From NCBI RefSeq assembly GCF_003337305.1, contig NZ_QPJO01000001.1, forward strand, positions 705,104 through 769,103: a DNA stretch of 64,000 nt, in the 5' to 3' direction. This stretch comes from Winogradskyella arenosi. Its GTDB lineage: Bacteria; Bacteroidota; Bacteroidia; Flavobacteriales; Flavobacteriaceae. A model generated the notes under the pieces. It had not been told where the DNA came from, did not search any database, and worked only from the letters and a program-made list of their open reading frames with translations. This document shows positions 1 through 11,247 of the stretch, piece by piece (the first letter of the stretch is position 1; each line of letters begins with the position of its first letter). A program made the position numbers and the translations under genes.

Positions 1-1
1 A

Positions 2-3000
2 GCGTTGTCAGAGCGTTATCCGCAGATTAAAACTTATTTAGGTTTTGGTACCCAAACACGTGGCGCCAGAGCCCGATTTAGCGTTTCACCGCAAGGATTG
101 CAAGCTATGGTGAGCTATGCAGAAGGACCAATGACGTTTGTAGTGCCCTTGCAACGCGGAGATGCGTCTAATTACACGGTTTATACACGCGAAGAAAAAA
201 TAGATCAGATTAAGGATTTTGAATGTCTTACGGAAGATATACCATTACGGACTATTGAAGTAGAAACAAGTTCTAGAGATGCTAATGATCAAGTTTTAAG
301 GCGATTTAGAATTGCGATATCTACCACGGCAGAGTACACCAACTTTTGGGATGATGGTATTGCAAGCAACGGAAATGCTCAAGAAGATGCCTTAGCACAA
401 GTGGTGTCTACCTTAAATAGAGTCAATGAAGTTTTTGAAGTGGATATGGCTGTTACCTTTTCGCTTGTAACGGGGACGGAACTTATCTATGAGGATGCGA
501 ATGAAGATCCGTATACCGGAAATTATAATTCGCAATTACAAACAACCTTAAGTGCTACTATAGGTGAAGCGAATTACGATATTGGGCATTTATTTGCGTA
601 CGGATCTAATAACGGGAATGCAGGGTGTATAGGCTGCGTTTGTGTTAATAATTCTAAAGGAAGTGGTTTCTCGTCGCATCAATTTACAGGTAATGATGGC
701 GGACCTTATCAAACAGATTTTTTTGATATTGATTATGTGCCTCATGAAATTGGACACCAAATGGGCGCCAATCATACCTATTCTAATTCCTCGGAAGGAA
801 CGGGTGTTAATGCAGAGCCGGGGAGTGGAACCACTATTATGGGTTATGCAGGGATTACAGGAAATAATGATGTTCAAGATCACTCCGATCCTTATTTTCA
901 TTACTACAGTATTTTACAAATATTAGATAATTTAGAAACAAGAACCTGTTGGGTAGGCACTGTGATTGCCAATCAGGCGCCTGTGGCCAATGCGGGCTTA
1001 GATTATTCTATTCCTAAAGGAACTGCCTTTGTATTAAAAGGAGCTGCTACAGATGCCGATGCTAATGATGTGCTTAGCTATACTTGGGAGCAAATTGATG
1101 ACGGGGTAAGTACGTTTTCAAATTTTGGTCCAGATAAAACGTCAGGTGCTGTTTGGAGGTCTAGGCCGCCAAGTTGGTCGTCAGAGCGTTATATGCCTGT
1201 AAAAGAACGTGTCATTGCTGGTGAACTTACCGAAACCAATCCTTCGATTACCGCAAATAATGTATCATGGGAAACGGTTTCTAATGTTGGGCGAAGTTTA
1301 AACTTTGCTTTAACCGTAAGAGATCGAAGCGAAGGACAAGGCATTGGACTTACGCCTCAAAGCGATTTTGATACCATCACGGTTAATGTAGACGCTAGTG
1401 CAGGACCGTTTATGGTGACCTCGCAGTTGGTAGATGAGATCTGGGATGTAGGCTCTAGTCAAGTTGTTACTTGGGATGTGGCGGGTACAGATGTTGGTAA
1501 TGTCAATGCAACAGAGGTCAATATCTTATTATCTACAGATGGCGGTTATACCTTTCCTTATGTTTTAGCGGCTAATGTTCCTAATGATGGCGAGCAGCTT
1601 ATTACGGTGCCTTCCATTGGAGGAGAAACGTCCATAGCACGAATAAAAGTGGAAGCTAGTGCAAATATTTTTTATGCCATTAACCCTGTTAATCTAACGC
1701 TTCAAGAATCGGAATTTGTCTTAAATATGGAAGAAGAGACGGTTACGGTTTGTGCTCCAGAAGCTGTGGTTTTTAATTTTACCTATCATACTTTTTTAGA
1801 CTTTTCAGAAATCACAACCTTTAGTGCTACAGGCCTACCTTCAGGTGCGTCGGTTGTATTTTCTCCGAGCCAAGCGGTTACAGATGGGACTAATGTTACG
1901 GCAACTGTAACGGGTATTTCTAATATTTCAATAGGAGATTATCCAATTACTTTAGTAGGGATGTCGGGGAATATTACGCATAGTGCTGAAGGGACTTTTA
2001 GTGTTTATAATTCTACCTTTTTAGATCTTAACTTGCTAACACCTTCAAACGGTGCTGTGGATGTCCCTGCGGAAATGGTTAACTTTTCTTGGGATGAAGA
2101 TCCTAATGCCACCTCTTATACTATTGAAGTGGCTACAGATGCTAGTTTTACAACATTTGTTGAAGTTTCAAACGTAACGGAACCTTCATACGTCACCAAC
2201 AACTTAAATGGTTTAACACCTTACTTCTGGAGAGTACGAAGTGTGAATGCTTGTGGTATAGGGAATTATTCTGAATCTAATTTTACCACAGCCAACATAG
2301 CATGTCAAAGTTATATAACGGAAGATGCTCCAAGGGATATTCCGGACGTGTCTCCCGAAGGTATTAATGCGGTGATCTCTATTACTGAACCTGTGATTAT
2401 TACAGATGTTAATGTTACTGTAAATGTAGCGCACAACTGGATTGAAGATGTGGTTTTAAAACTTATTGCTCCAGATGGTACTGAAGTGCTACTTTCTCAA
2501 AATAATGGCGATAATGGTGATAATTATGAAACAACCGTTTTTGATAGTGATGCTGAGACTGCGATTACAGCGGGTTCAGCGCCCTTTACAGGAACCTTTC
2601 AACCGGAAGGCGATTTATCGGTTTTTAATGGAAGCCTTTCTAGTGGAGATTGGACTTTGAACGTGTCTGATGTTTATTTGTATTTAGAAGGAAGTTTAAA
2701 TAGTTGGTCGCTTGATATATGTGGCGTTCCTCAAGAAGATGATGATAATGATGGCGTTCCTAATGATTTAGATAACTGTCCTATGATGGCCAATTCAGAC
2801 CAAGCGGATGTAGATGGTGATGGTGTTGGTGATTTGTGTGATGATGATATTGATGGTGATGGAATTTTAAATGCTGATGATAATTGTCCTTTAGTGGCTA
2901 ATACAAACCAATCTGATATAAATGGCAATGGTATAGGTGATGTGTGCGATTATGTCTGTAATACAACAACGGCATTAGATACGCCTATTTCTATTTCTGC

Positions 3001-3661
3001 TGAAGGTAATGTGGTTTATACGTCATCTATAACTGTGGTTGAAGAAGGTACAGTAACAGATCTTGATGTATTAATAACAATTGCACATTCGTGGACAGCT
3101 GATTTAGATATTTCCTTAACAAGTCCTAATGGTACTGTTATAGAATTGTCTACTGATAATGGTGGTAATGGTGATAATTATACCTCTACAGTATTTGATA
3201 CTGAAGCTTCAATGCCTATCGGGGAAGCCTCGGCTCCATTTACGGGAAGTTATTTACCAGAAGGAGATTTGTCACTGCTCTATGGGGAATCTGTCACTGG
3301 AGATTGGGTTTTAACGGTGGTAGATGATACAGCACAAGATGGAGGTACTCTTGAGGCTTTTGCCTTAGATATTTGTATGTTACCTACCTTATCGGTTGCT
3401 GATGTGGATTATAATGCCAGTATAAGGGTTTATCCTAACCCTAATAATGGTTGGTTTAATGTCTTTATGTCTAACCCAAAATCTAGCCAAATAGAGGTCA
3501 TTGTTTACGATATTAATGGAAGGCGTATTTTTGAAAAACAATATAATGCTACTCAAGATTTTCGAGAGACCATAGATCTCAATCAAGTGGAGTCTGGTGT
3601 TTATTTAGTAAACATAAAAGATGGACTTCAGCAAAACCTTAAGAAGATTGTAGTGGACTAA
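2..3661 (+). CDS. Secreted reprolysin-like metalloprotease with P-domains and type IX sorting tail (5' partial)
   Basis: A large secreted zinc protease; the frame is open at the left edge, so the signal peptide and propeptide start lie outside the window. Counting from the TTG at base 5, the zinc motif [11 protein letters not shown] is at residues 247-257 (HExxHxxxxxH, metzincin/reprolysin type). A fibronectin III-like stretch precedes a proprotein-convertase P-like domain (about 767-906). Then come Asp-rich thrombospondin type 3 calcium repeats (about 912-980), a second P-like domain (985-1128) and a C-terminal sorting domain starting near [11 protein letters not shown] (1139-1218). The tail implies export by the type IX system and surface attachment or release. 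Substrate unknown. The domain order is typical of flavobacterial exoproteases. Confidence 0.88.
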   Translation, partial: ALSERYPQIKTYLGFGTQTRGARARFSVSPQGLQAMVSYAEGPMTFVVPLQRGDASNYTVYTREEKIDQIKDFECLTEDIPLRTIEVETSSRDANDQVLRRFRIAISTTAEYTNFWDDGIASNGNAQEDALAQVVSTLNRVNEVFEVDMAVTFSLVTGTELIYEDANEDPYTGNYNSQLQTTLSATIGEANYDIGHLFAYGSNNGNAGCIGCVCVNNSKGSGFSSHQFTGNDGGPYQTDFFDIDYVPHEIGHQMGANHTYSNSSEGTGVNAEPGSGTTIMGYAGITGNNDVQDHSDPYFHYYSILQILDNLETRTCWVGTVIANQAPVANAGLDYSIPKGTAFVLKGAATDADANDVLSYTWEQIDDGVSTFSNFGPDKTSGAVWRSRPPSWSSERYMPVKERVIAGELTETNPSITANNVSWETVSNVGRSLNFALTVRDRSEGQGIGLTPQSDFDTITVNVDASAGPFMVTSQLVDEIWDVGSSQVVTWDVAGTDVGNVNATEVNILLSTDGGYTFPYVLAANVPNDGEQLITVPSIGGETSIARIKVEASANIFYAINPVNLTLQESEFVLNMEEETVTVCAPEAVVFNFTYHTFLDFSEITTFSATGLPSGASVVFSPSQAVTDGTNVTATVTGISNISIGDYPITLVGMSGNITHSAEGTFSVYNSTFLDLNLLTPSNGAVDVPAEMVNFSWDEDPNATSYTIEVATDASFTTFVEVSNVTEPSYVTNNLNGLTPYFWRVRSVNACGIGNYSESNFTTANIACQSYITEDAPRDIPDVSPEGINAVISITEPVIITDVNVTVNVAHNWIEDVVLKLIAPDGTEVLLSQNNGDNGDNYETTVFDSDAETAITAGSAPFTGTFQPEGDLSVFNGSLSSGDWTLNVSDVYLYLEGSLNSWSLDICGVPQEDDDNDGVPNDLDNCPMMANSDQADVDGDGVGDLCDDDIDGDGILNADDNCPLVANTNQSDINGNGIGDVCDYVCNTTTALDTPISISAEGNVVYTSSITVVEEGTVTDLDVLITIAHSWTADLDISLTSPNGTVIELSTDNGGNGDNYTSTVFDTEASMPIGEASAPFTGSYLPEGDLSLLYGESVTGDWVLTVVDDTAQDGGTLEAFALDICMLPTLSVADVDYNASIRVYPNPNNGWFNVFMSNPKSSQIEVIVYDINGRRIFEKQYNATQDFRETIDLNQVESGVYLVNIKDGLQQNLKKIVVD

Positions 3662-3680
3662 GCGCAGGTTATAGAAATGT

Positions 3681-3719
3681 AAAAAGGAGTCTAAATTTAT
3701 ATTAGACTCCTTTTTTTTT
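3681..3719. terminator. Bidirectional terminator between protease and pth
   Basis: A 9-bp perfect stem (3686-3694 with 3702-3710) is flanked by A5 on the left and T8 on the right, so it can end both convergent transcripts. It sits directly between the two stop codons. Confidence 0.85.
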
Positions 3720-4350
3720 ATTTTCCATTAAATTGGTTCATTGTATTATTCACTCCAGCTAAAGCAAAAGATTTTACCAATTCTGCCGAAATTTTTAAGC
3801 GTTCTTTCAGTTGTGTGTTTTCTTCATCGGTCCATTCACCAAGAACGTAGTCTATTTGTTTGCCTTTGCTAAACTCATCACTGATACCAAATCGAAAGCG
3901 GTTATATTTTACGGTTTGTAATTTATCTTGCGTGTCTTTTAGTCCATTATGGCCTCCGTCGCTACCTTTGGTTTTTAATCTAAGCGATCCAAAAGGAAGG
4001 TTTAGATCGTCAGTAACCACAAGTAGATTTTCTAAAGGTATTTTTTCTTTTTCTAACCAGTATTTTATGGCTTTTCCGCTGAGGTTCATAAACGTACTCG
4101 GCTTTAAAAGAATCAACGTTCTGCCTTTAACTTTTAGCGTCGCAACATCACCAAGTTTTACAGTTTCAAAAGTAATGTCATTAGTTTCAGCTAAATAATC
4201 GAGGATTTTAAAACCAATATTATGTCTGGTATTGGTGTATTTGTCACCAATGTTTCCTAAGCCAACGATTAAGAATTTTTTCATTTTATCTTCTTCTGAG
4301 AGTTCTGTTTTGTCACTAAAACCAAACCATTTTTTAAAAAACTTAAACAT
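3718..4350 (-). CDS. pth: Peptidyl-tRNA hydrolase
   Basis: Releases tRNA from peptidyl-tRNAs that drop off the ribosome. The protein shows the family landmarks: GLGN near residue 31, the catalytic His in NTRHNIG (H43), the asparagine motif FMNLSG, VTDDLNLPFG and GGHNG. From the usual family start (Met23, base 4284) it would be 188 residues, normal length. The longer start at 4350 adds a basic and charged 22-residue leader (MFKFFKKWFGF...). I kept this start because I recall similar leaders in flavobacterial homologues, but the choice is uncertain. It converges on the protease and shares its terminator. Confidence 0.93.
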   Translation of the reverse strand: MFKFFKKWFGFSDKTELSEEDKMKKFLIVGLGNIGDKYTNTRHNIGFKILDYLAETNDITFETVKLGDVATLKVKGRTLILLKPSTFMNLSGKAIKYWLEKEKIPLENLLVVTDDLNLPFGSLRLKTKGSDGGHNGLKDTQDKLQTVKYNRFRFGISDEFSKGKQIDYVLGEWTDEENTQLKERLKISAELVKSFALAGVNNTMNQFNGK

Positions 4351-4467
4351 GATGTATTTCTAGTTTGTACAAAAGTAAAAAGAAGTTGACTAAAAACTAA
4401 CTTTATAGCTATGGTCTTTGGTTTGTGGGTTTTGTTTTTAAAGCTATTTCAAAGATTACAAATAGAA

Positions 4468-7204
4468 TTATAACTTATAACTCACTTTAAACATCACAAT
4501 TCTTGGTAAAATAAATGTTCTACTATCACTAATCACAAAAGCATTAAAGGAATTTTGTTGTTTAAATTTTACATCAAATAAGTTGGTAGCATTTACCTCA
4601 AATCCCCAGGGACTATCTTCTACTTGGTAGAATAACGACGCATTTGCGGTATCAAAAGTGGTTTTAATATCTAGACTTTTATTAGTGTAATTATCAAAGG
4701 TATAATCGGCTTTAAAGATGAAATCCTTTAAAAAATCGTATTCCAAAATTACTTCTAATTGGTCATTTTCAAAATTAGAGACGTTATTTAAGGCTTTGTA
4801 AGTATTAAAGTCTTTAGTATAATTAATTTCTAAGTTGGGATGGTTTTTAAAAGATGTTTCCACACCAATGGTGGAAGCGATAGATTTTGAGATATTAAGA
4901 TTGGTTTCATTATTCAAAATTTGGTAAAAATCATTATAACTAAAACGACTACTCAGATTATAACGGATTTTATTAATTTTTTTTGAAACGCGCCCACTAA
5001 GCATCCAATTATGTTCTGGTTGGTCAAACATTATGGCTGTATTAAAAGATTCAATACCATTAAGTTCCGAAACTGTTTTTATACTTTCTATACGTTTATT
5101 AAAACTGGTATTGAAGTTAAGGTTTAAATTTTTAAACAAACTAAATTTATAATAGCTCAAGGTTGCAGAATGGTACAATTGGTTTTCTAACTGATTGTTG
5201 CCTTTATAAACACTATTAAAGTTAGACAGCACAAAATTATTAGCCAATTGATTAATACCAGGAAAACGAGCATTCAGTTTGTATTTAAAATTGAGTTTCT
5301 CGCTATTATTAAATTCTACTTTGCTTGTAAATTGTGGTAAAAATAAGTTTTTAGAAAACGTATCTGTAACTTCAAATTGTTGCGTGCTCCATAAATATCC
5401 ATGATAAAATATACCAGGCTTAAAAGTAGCGATACCTATTTGAAATTTATATTCCAGCCCTAAATAGGTGTTTATAAAACTATAATCAAAATCATTACCA
5501 AAACCTGCAGAATTAAAATTGTTAATGCTTCCGTCGCTATGCAATTGTACATCTTTATTATAAAAATTATTGAAAGAGGTATTGATTCCTAAGCTTGTAT
5601 ATAGATGATTAAAGTTATTGATTACCCAATAATCTTTAATAATCGCATTAAAATTATGAGATCTCGATTTTTTGGTCTGTAGAATATTATAAACAGCATC
5701 ATCTTCTAAAGGAATTAAACCTTGTAAAATCTGTTGGTTGGTTAGCCATTCGGTTATGGGTTTGTCATTCTGAAAATTATAAGTTGTTTCTAAAGTCGCT
5801 GTATGTGCTTTAGACAGTTTGCGACTGTAAGTAATGTTTTGTTTTAGATTAAGTGCCGTAACATCTGTTAAAGTCGTAATGCTATTGTTTTGGTCTGGGT
5901 TAATTGTATTTACAAAACCATGACTATCATTATTGGTGACTTTTACAAAAGCATTATAAGCAAAATCTTCATTATAACTGGGGTCGTAATCTATGGTAAC
6001 TTTTCCAATAGTAAAAAAGTTACCATAGATTATTAGTAACCGTTCTGTTTTCTGTAAAAGGGTCTGTTATATCTTGGTAAGCATTCAACGTATTGCTGGC
6101 CGTTTGGGTTTTAGAATTAGAGGTTATAAGGTAACCGCTAATATCCGTAACATTTGAAATCGATTGTCTAATATTTAAGGCACCAAATTGGTTAACATTA
6201 TCCGTGAAATCTTGGTTATTGAGGTATTTTGCAAAATCGCTATTAAACAAACTAAAATAACTGCCAGCATCCTCTAATAATTTACCAAAACCACCTTCAA
6301 ACTCCAAATAATCACTAAAACTAAAACTTTTTATGCCTTGGTTGTTAAGGTCTCCAATAAAATTAACATTGGTTTTTGGGCTATAATAAAAAAGATTAGG
6401 ATGCACAAGGTAACGTTCCTTAATACCAGCACCAGCTTCTATATCTCCAAATACAAACTTCTTTTTATCTTCTTTTAGTAAGATATTTAGGGCCATATCC
6501 TCAGAGTCTTGCAAACCTTTAAGCATAGCAACTTCATTGTAATTGTCTAATACTTCTACTTTTTCCACAGCATCTGCTGAGATGTTATTTACGGCTAATT
6601 TACTATTGCCTGTAAAGAAAGTTTTGTTTTCTACTAAGACCTTAGTTACTTTTTTACCTTGCACAGTAACGTTACCTTCTCTATCTACCTCTACTCCAGG
6701 TAGTTTTTTTAAGGCATCTCGTAGTTTGCGTTCCTCACCAGTTACAAATTTGGTAACATTGTAAGTAATAGTATCTTTTTTTACCGTAATTGATGGTGTG
6801 TACTTTATGTTAACCTCGTCTAATTGGTCTGGGTTTTCTTTTAGTATAAAATCTTTGGTAATATCTAATTCTGTTGTAGTTAGTTTAATTGTTTGAGGCT
6901 TATAGCCTAAATAACTTACTGTAATCTCGTAGGTTTGGTTTTTTACCAGACCTAGTTTATAGCTGCCATTGTTTTCTGAAATAGCAAATTTAATCTCTTG
7001 GTCATCTGCTTGTGGTATTGCTAAGATGTTGGTATATGGTAATGGGTTGTGTAATGAGTCTGTGACCTTACCTGAAACTAAGATTTGTTGTGCATTACAG
7101 ATTGAAAAAAATCCCGCTAAAAATAGCAGGATTTTAAAATTGAAAAATTTTTCTAGTGAACTAATTTCTATTGATATTAAAATTTTGTTGAGCTTTTTCA
7201 CCAT
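4468..7204 (-). pseudogene. Outer-membrane beta-barrel (TonB receptor-like) gene split by a frameshift
   Basis: Two collinear pieces of one gene. The N-terminal part (7204 down to a stop at 6020-6022) has a signal peptide ending near CNAQ, a carboxypeptidase-regulatory-like domain and a plug-like region. The C-terminal part is open from just below 6067 down to 4468 and is a beta-barrel ending in VSYKL. Reading through the junction, the second frame continues naturally (FFTIGKVTIDYDPS...), shifted by +1 relative to the first. The stop comes before the T6 run, so slippage at that homopolymer cannot rescue it. Its start lies 44 nt inside the end of the upstream GLPGLI gene, which suggests translational coupling. 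It could be a true pseudogene, a phase-variable gene or an assembly error. Confidence 0.8.
5989..6030. repeat. Perfect 12-bp inverted repeat at the barrel-gene frameshift
   Basis: ATCTATGGTAAC at 5989-6000 faces its exact complement at 6019-6030 across an 18-nt AT-rich spacer. The premature stop (6020-6022) lies inside the second arm. The first arm encodes the plausible continuation VTID on the minus strand. Confidence 0.9.
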
Positions 7205-7916
7205 ATTCTTCTAATTCCTCTTTTGTGATTAATTTCCCATTTGGTTTTTTAATGGTTTTCATTTTACTTTCTTTGAATTTGATAGTGTCAACACTATAAG
7301 TTATTTTATCATCCTTTAGTTCAATAATTAAACCTGGTAATCCGCTAAAACCTTTTGGTCCAAAATTGTACTGTAAACTCGGATCATACCAAGCAATCAC
7401 TTCAACAGTATGCTCTCGAAGATTATTTTTAACTTTATAGCTTGTAGTAGCTTTGAAGCATTTTAAATCACCAATAATTTTAGTTTCTTTTGATAGTTTC
7501 CAAATTAAACTATCTACAGGTGTTTTAATTTTGAATTTAATACCGTATGCACTAAAAAAATGCGTATAGTTGCCACTTAATTGATTTGAATAATAACTAT
7601 CACCATAACCAATCATGATTTTAGCCATATCATAATCCATTATATTAATATCTGAAGGCATTGTATTCTCAAACCAAAAATAAGATTCACTTTTTGAGGC
7701 TATTAGATGAGCTTTCATCGAATTCAATAATTTTAAAGATCTATTAAAACCTTCAATAATTTCTTTTGATTTTTCTTTCGCTATTCCTTCGAAATCTTTC
7801 TCTTCGTTAAAAAGAGAATTTGTTTCGATATTATAATCCACAATAATGTGCTGGGCGTAAGTGTTCTTACAGCAAAATAGTAATGCAATTATAAGACAAG
7901 TTATTATTTTTTTCAT
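7161..7916 (-). CDS. GLPGLI family secreted protein (module A)
   Basis: A 251-residue exported protein with a signal peptide (cleavage likely at YAQ, residues 20-22) and the family motif GLPGLI at 192-197 in the context FGPKGFSGLPGLI. The biochemical function of this Bacteroidota family is not known to me. The Lys-rich C-terminus is typical. It starts 4 nt after the stop of the 86-residue secreted protein, and its last 44 nt overlap the start of the outer-membrane barrel gene, so the three form one transcript. It resembles the GLPGLI protein at 8309-9037 in length and layout, but the sequences are well diverged. It probably acts in the periplasm or at the cell surface. Confidence 0.85.
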   Translation of the reverse strand: MKKIITCLIIALLFCCKNTYAQHIIVDYNIETNSLFNEEKDFEGIAKEKSKEIIEGFNRSLKLLNSMKAHLIASKSESYFWFENTMPSDINIMDYDMAKIMIGYGDSYYSNQLSGNYTHFFSAYGIKFKIKTPVDSLIWKLSKETKIIGDLKCFKATTSYKVKNNLREHTVEVIAWYDPSLQYNFGPKGFSGLPGLIIELKDDKITYSVDTIKFKESKMKTIKKPNGKLITKEELEEYGEKAQQNFNINRN

Positions 7917-7920
7917 TTAA

Positions 7921-8181
7921 TTAATTGTAATTCCAGTATCCTCCAGCCCTTAGGTCCACGTTGTCAATACAGTATTGATATGCATTGCCTGCCATTTCAT
8001 GTGCTTGTGCATTTGAGAACCCGACGAATCGCGCAAGTAAAAGGCGAGAATCATATTCGTTTGAACATTCATCATGGTTAAAGGTTGGGTCATCAATTGA
8101 AGTTACAGTTGATGGCGACATACTAATTAAACTACTCGCAAACATTACCACAGCCATAAGGCTAAATATTTTTTTCTTCAT
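7921..8181 (-). CDS. Small secreted two-cysteine protein (module A)
   Basis: An 86-residue protein that I do not recognise. It has a clear signal peptide (MKKKIFSLMAVVMFASSLIS) and a mature region of about 60 residues with exactly two cysteines, C39 and C71, which could form a disulfide after export. It ends in an aromatic tail, GGYWNYN. The signal-peptide segment MAVVMF is shared at both protein and DNA level with the small protein at 9038-9247, which also has two cysteines about 30 residues apart and also precedes a GLPGLI gene. First gene of a three-gene unit. Role unknown; a peptide substrate or partner of the GLPGLI protein is a guess. Confidence 0.7.
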   Translation of the reverse strand: MKKKIFSLMAVVMFASSLISMSPSTVTSIDDPTFNHDECSNEYDSRLLLARFVGFSNAQAHEMAGNAYQYCIDNVDLRAGGYWNYN

Positions 8182-8237
8182 AATTAATAAGATTTTAAAC
8201 CCCTCATATTTTTTAAGATAGGTTGGTTAATAAATAA

Positions 8238-8287
8238 TAACGAGAATAAACTAACGAGGTATTTACTAACGAGTAACGAATTACGAG
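8238..8287. repeat. Short direct repeats of TAACGAG
   Basis: TAACGAG occurs at 8238, 8252 and 8267, with one-base variants at 8274 and 8281 (spacing 14, 15, 7, 7). They lie upstream of the 86-residue protein gene in the only sizeable gap between the two GLPGLI modules. This could be a regulator-binding array or a simple tandem duplication. Confidence 0.6.
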
Positions 8288-8308
8288 AAAAAATAAAACA
8301 AATAACAG

Positions 8309-9037
8309 CTAGTTTTTAATTTCTGAAAGCTTGCGTTTTATAATTTTATTTAGCTCTTCTTGAGTCACTACTTTATCAATCTTTGGTTTTTCAATGACTT
8401 TACTTTCTTTTTCTAAAAGAATATTATTTGCGAAAAATATATATTGCCCAGAATGGAACTCCAATACTAAACCAGGTAAACCAACGGCTTCAAACGGTCC
8501 TAAGTTAAATGCCAATGTAGGGCAGAACCAAGCGATTATTTCCGTATACCTAGTTTCTCCTTTTTTATCGAGAAAAGGACGATTGAATACAGCTTTGTAA
8601 CATAAATAGTCATCTATTAATTTAGAATCTTTAGTTACCGACCACTTAGTATCGTCAAAATTTTTCTTAATTGAAAAACTTTCGTTTAAAATCTCTTTAT
8701 TTTCGTAATAGACTTTGTTTATTAAGTCAGTATAGTAAACGTTATTACCTCTAAGTAAACTAATAGCCATCTTTGTCATATAATCTTCGCCATCTATTGG
8801 AAGATCATCCTCCAAACTAAATAACCCATAAGATTTGTTAAAAACAAGTTTAAATTTTAAAGCATTTGTTTTTTTGTCAACATTATTCGCAAATTCCTTG
8901 TATCCAATATTCTTAGATTGATTCTCAGAACTGTCAATACTTTTTTTCTGTACAGAATAACTTATAATGCCCGAATTGATTTGTGAGTTACAAACAAAAC
9001 TGACTGATAATATTAAATATAAAAATAAAACTCTCAT
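8309..9037 (-). CDS. GLPGLI family secreted protein (module B)
   Basis: A 242-residue exported protein with a signal peptide (MRVLFLYLILSVSFVCNSQ) and the family motif as GLPGLV at 186-191, preceded by FNLGPFEAV. As in the module A protein, the segment before the motif contains an EIIAWF / EVIAWY strand, supporting common ancestry. Its ATG follows the stop of the small two-cysteine protein with no gap (TAG-ATG), so the pair is translationally coupled. Unlike module A, no barrel gene follows it. Function unknown. Confidence 0.85.
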   Translation of the reverse strand: MRVLFLYLILSVSFVCNSQINSGIISYSVQKKSIDSSENQSKNIGYKEFANNVDKKTNALKFKLVFNKSYGLFSLEDDLPIDGEDYMTKMAISLLRGNNVYYTDLINKVYYENKEILNESFSIKKNFDDTKWSVTKDSKLIDDYLCYKAVFNRPFLDKKGETRYTEIIAWFCPTLAFNLGPFEAVGLPGLVLEFHSGQYIFFANNILLEKESKVIEKPKIDKVVTQEELNKIIKRKLSEIKN

Positions 9038-9247
9038 CTATCCATCTAATACGCCAGCAGCACCTAATTTATTTAAACATATTGAATATGCTCCAAAATA
9101 TCCTTCATAATAATTCAAACCATTTGCAACAAATAAGGTCCCATGAAATTCGGCATATAATTCACATGTAGATTTATATGCTACTGTACTTTTAGTTTGG
9201 TTGGCATTCAAATTCAAAGAACTACCTACAAACATTACCACAGCCAT
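9038..9247 (-). CDS. Small secreted two-cysteine protein (module B)
   Basis: A 69-residue protein, unrecognised, with a short hydrophobic leader (MAVVMFVGSSLNLNA) and two cysteines, C28 and C57. The leader matches the inner part of the module A signal peptide, but the positively charged MKKKIFSL segment is missing. Upstream in frame only two glycines and a leucine precede a stop (9257-9259). The gene therefore either uses this internal-looking ATG, preceded by AGGTGGT, or has lost its original start. Directly coupled to the GLPGLI gene downstream. Confidence 0.6.
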   Translation of the reverse strand: MAVVMFVGSSLNLNANQTKSTVAYKSTCELYAEFHGTLFVANGLNYYEGYFGAYSICLNKLGAAGVLDG

Positions 9248-9394
9248 ACCACCTAATTAAAAACGCTTTAAATGTTAACTGCGGAAAAACCGTAATTGAA
9301 ACTGTAAAATAATTAAAACTTTAACGGTTTTGAGTTTGGGTTTTAGTACTAAGTTTTTGTATATGAATGTGTTGCTGTGATATGAAGAATGAAA

Positions 9395-9817
9395 TTAATC
9401 GTTAAATATTAGAGATTTAAGATAACCATTAACCGCATAATCTACAACTCTTGAAATCATCACATCACTACTATTAAGGGTGTGAGTCAAACCATCTTCC
9501 AAAGGATCACAGCCTCTAGAATAGTTATAATCATTTTGGTAGTTGTTTTCAAATAGGTTCAAGTTGGAAAATATTTTTGAATTAAATATCTCAGAGTTAA
9601 ATTCAAAATCAGTGTCAGCTTCCAACATAGAAAACTTAGAATCGTTTTGTTGAAATTCGAAAGCCAAAGGTGTTGCAATTGTTGTAAATTCAAAAGCAGT
9701 CAATTCCTTATTTAATAATGCAGTGGCACTAAAGTCAACTGTTTTAAAGTCTAATGTCTGTGCAAAACAAAATGTACCTAGTACAAATACAAAAACGAAT
9801 GTAATACGTTGTTTCAT
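9395..9817 (-). CDS. Small secreted protein of unknown function, Phe- and Asn-rich
   Basis: A 140-residue protein with a good signal peptide (MKQRITFVFVFVLGTFCFAQ). The frame is open further upstream to 9916, but the signal peptide fixes the start at 9817. The mature part is acidic and rich in Phe, Asn and Asp, with one cysteine (RGCDPLEDG). No family recognised. It lies just upstream of the small-protein/GLPGLI modules on the same strand and may belong to the same accessory locus. Confidence 0.6.
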   Translation of the reverse strand: MKQRITFVFVFVLGTFCFAQTLDFKTVDFSATALLNKELTAFEFTTIATPLAFEFQQNDSKFSMLEADTDFEFNSEIFNSKIFSNLNLFENNYQNDYNYSRGCDPLEDGLTHTLNSSDVMISRVVDYAVNGYLKSLIFND

Positions 9818-10010
9818 TTTAAATGATTTTTTCTGATACTTTAAAAATACCAAAAATTTATGGATATTTGTTATTCTATGAAACCATTCTGGGCCAACAT
9901 AAAATTGCATCTTCATTTCCTTATCAAAAGGAATCCAGAATAAACACGCACAATTCTTGTGAAGGCAGGAATCTCTTCAAATTTTATTACCTTTAAAATT
10001 ATTAGTTAAG

Positions 10011-10040
10011 TGTCACCTTGAGCGCAGTCGAAAGGTCTTT
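10011..10040. repeat. Dispersed repeat fragment with core GAGCGCAGTCGA
   Basis: A short element upstream of hmgA contains GAGCGCAGTCGA. The same core occurs inside leuS (about 33350-33362, other orientation). A neighbouring motif, GAAGGCAGGAATCT (9961-9974), also resembles part of the leuS insertion. Intergenic elements of this type are common in flavobacteria. Confidence 0.6.
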
Positions 10041-10065
10041 GTAATATTTAAAACTATTCAAAAAC

Positions 10066-11226
<1,161 letters not shown>

Positions 11227-11247
11227 ATAATAAGAAAGTAGTAATAC

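Noticed and set aside
642..926. Open frames overlapping the protease, leuS, receptors and other genes in other frames
   Set aside because: They lie inside well-supported genes, lack family signatures and have atypical composition; treated as shadows.
6013..6018. Homopolymer slippage (T6) as the cause of the barrel-gene frameshift
   Set aside because: The upstream frame stops at 6020-6022, before the T-run is reached on the minus strand, so a change there cannot restore reading.
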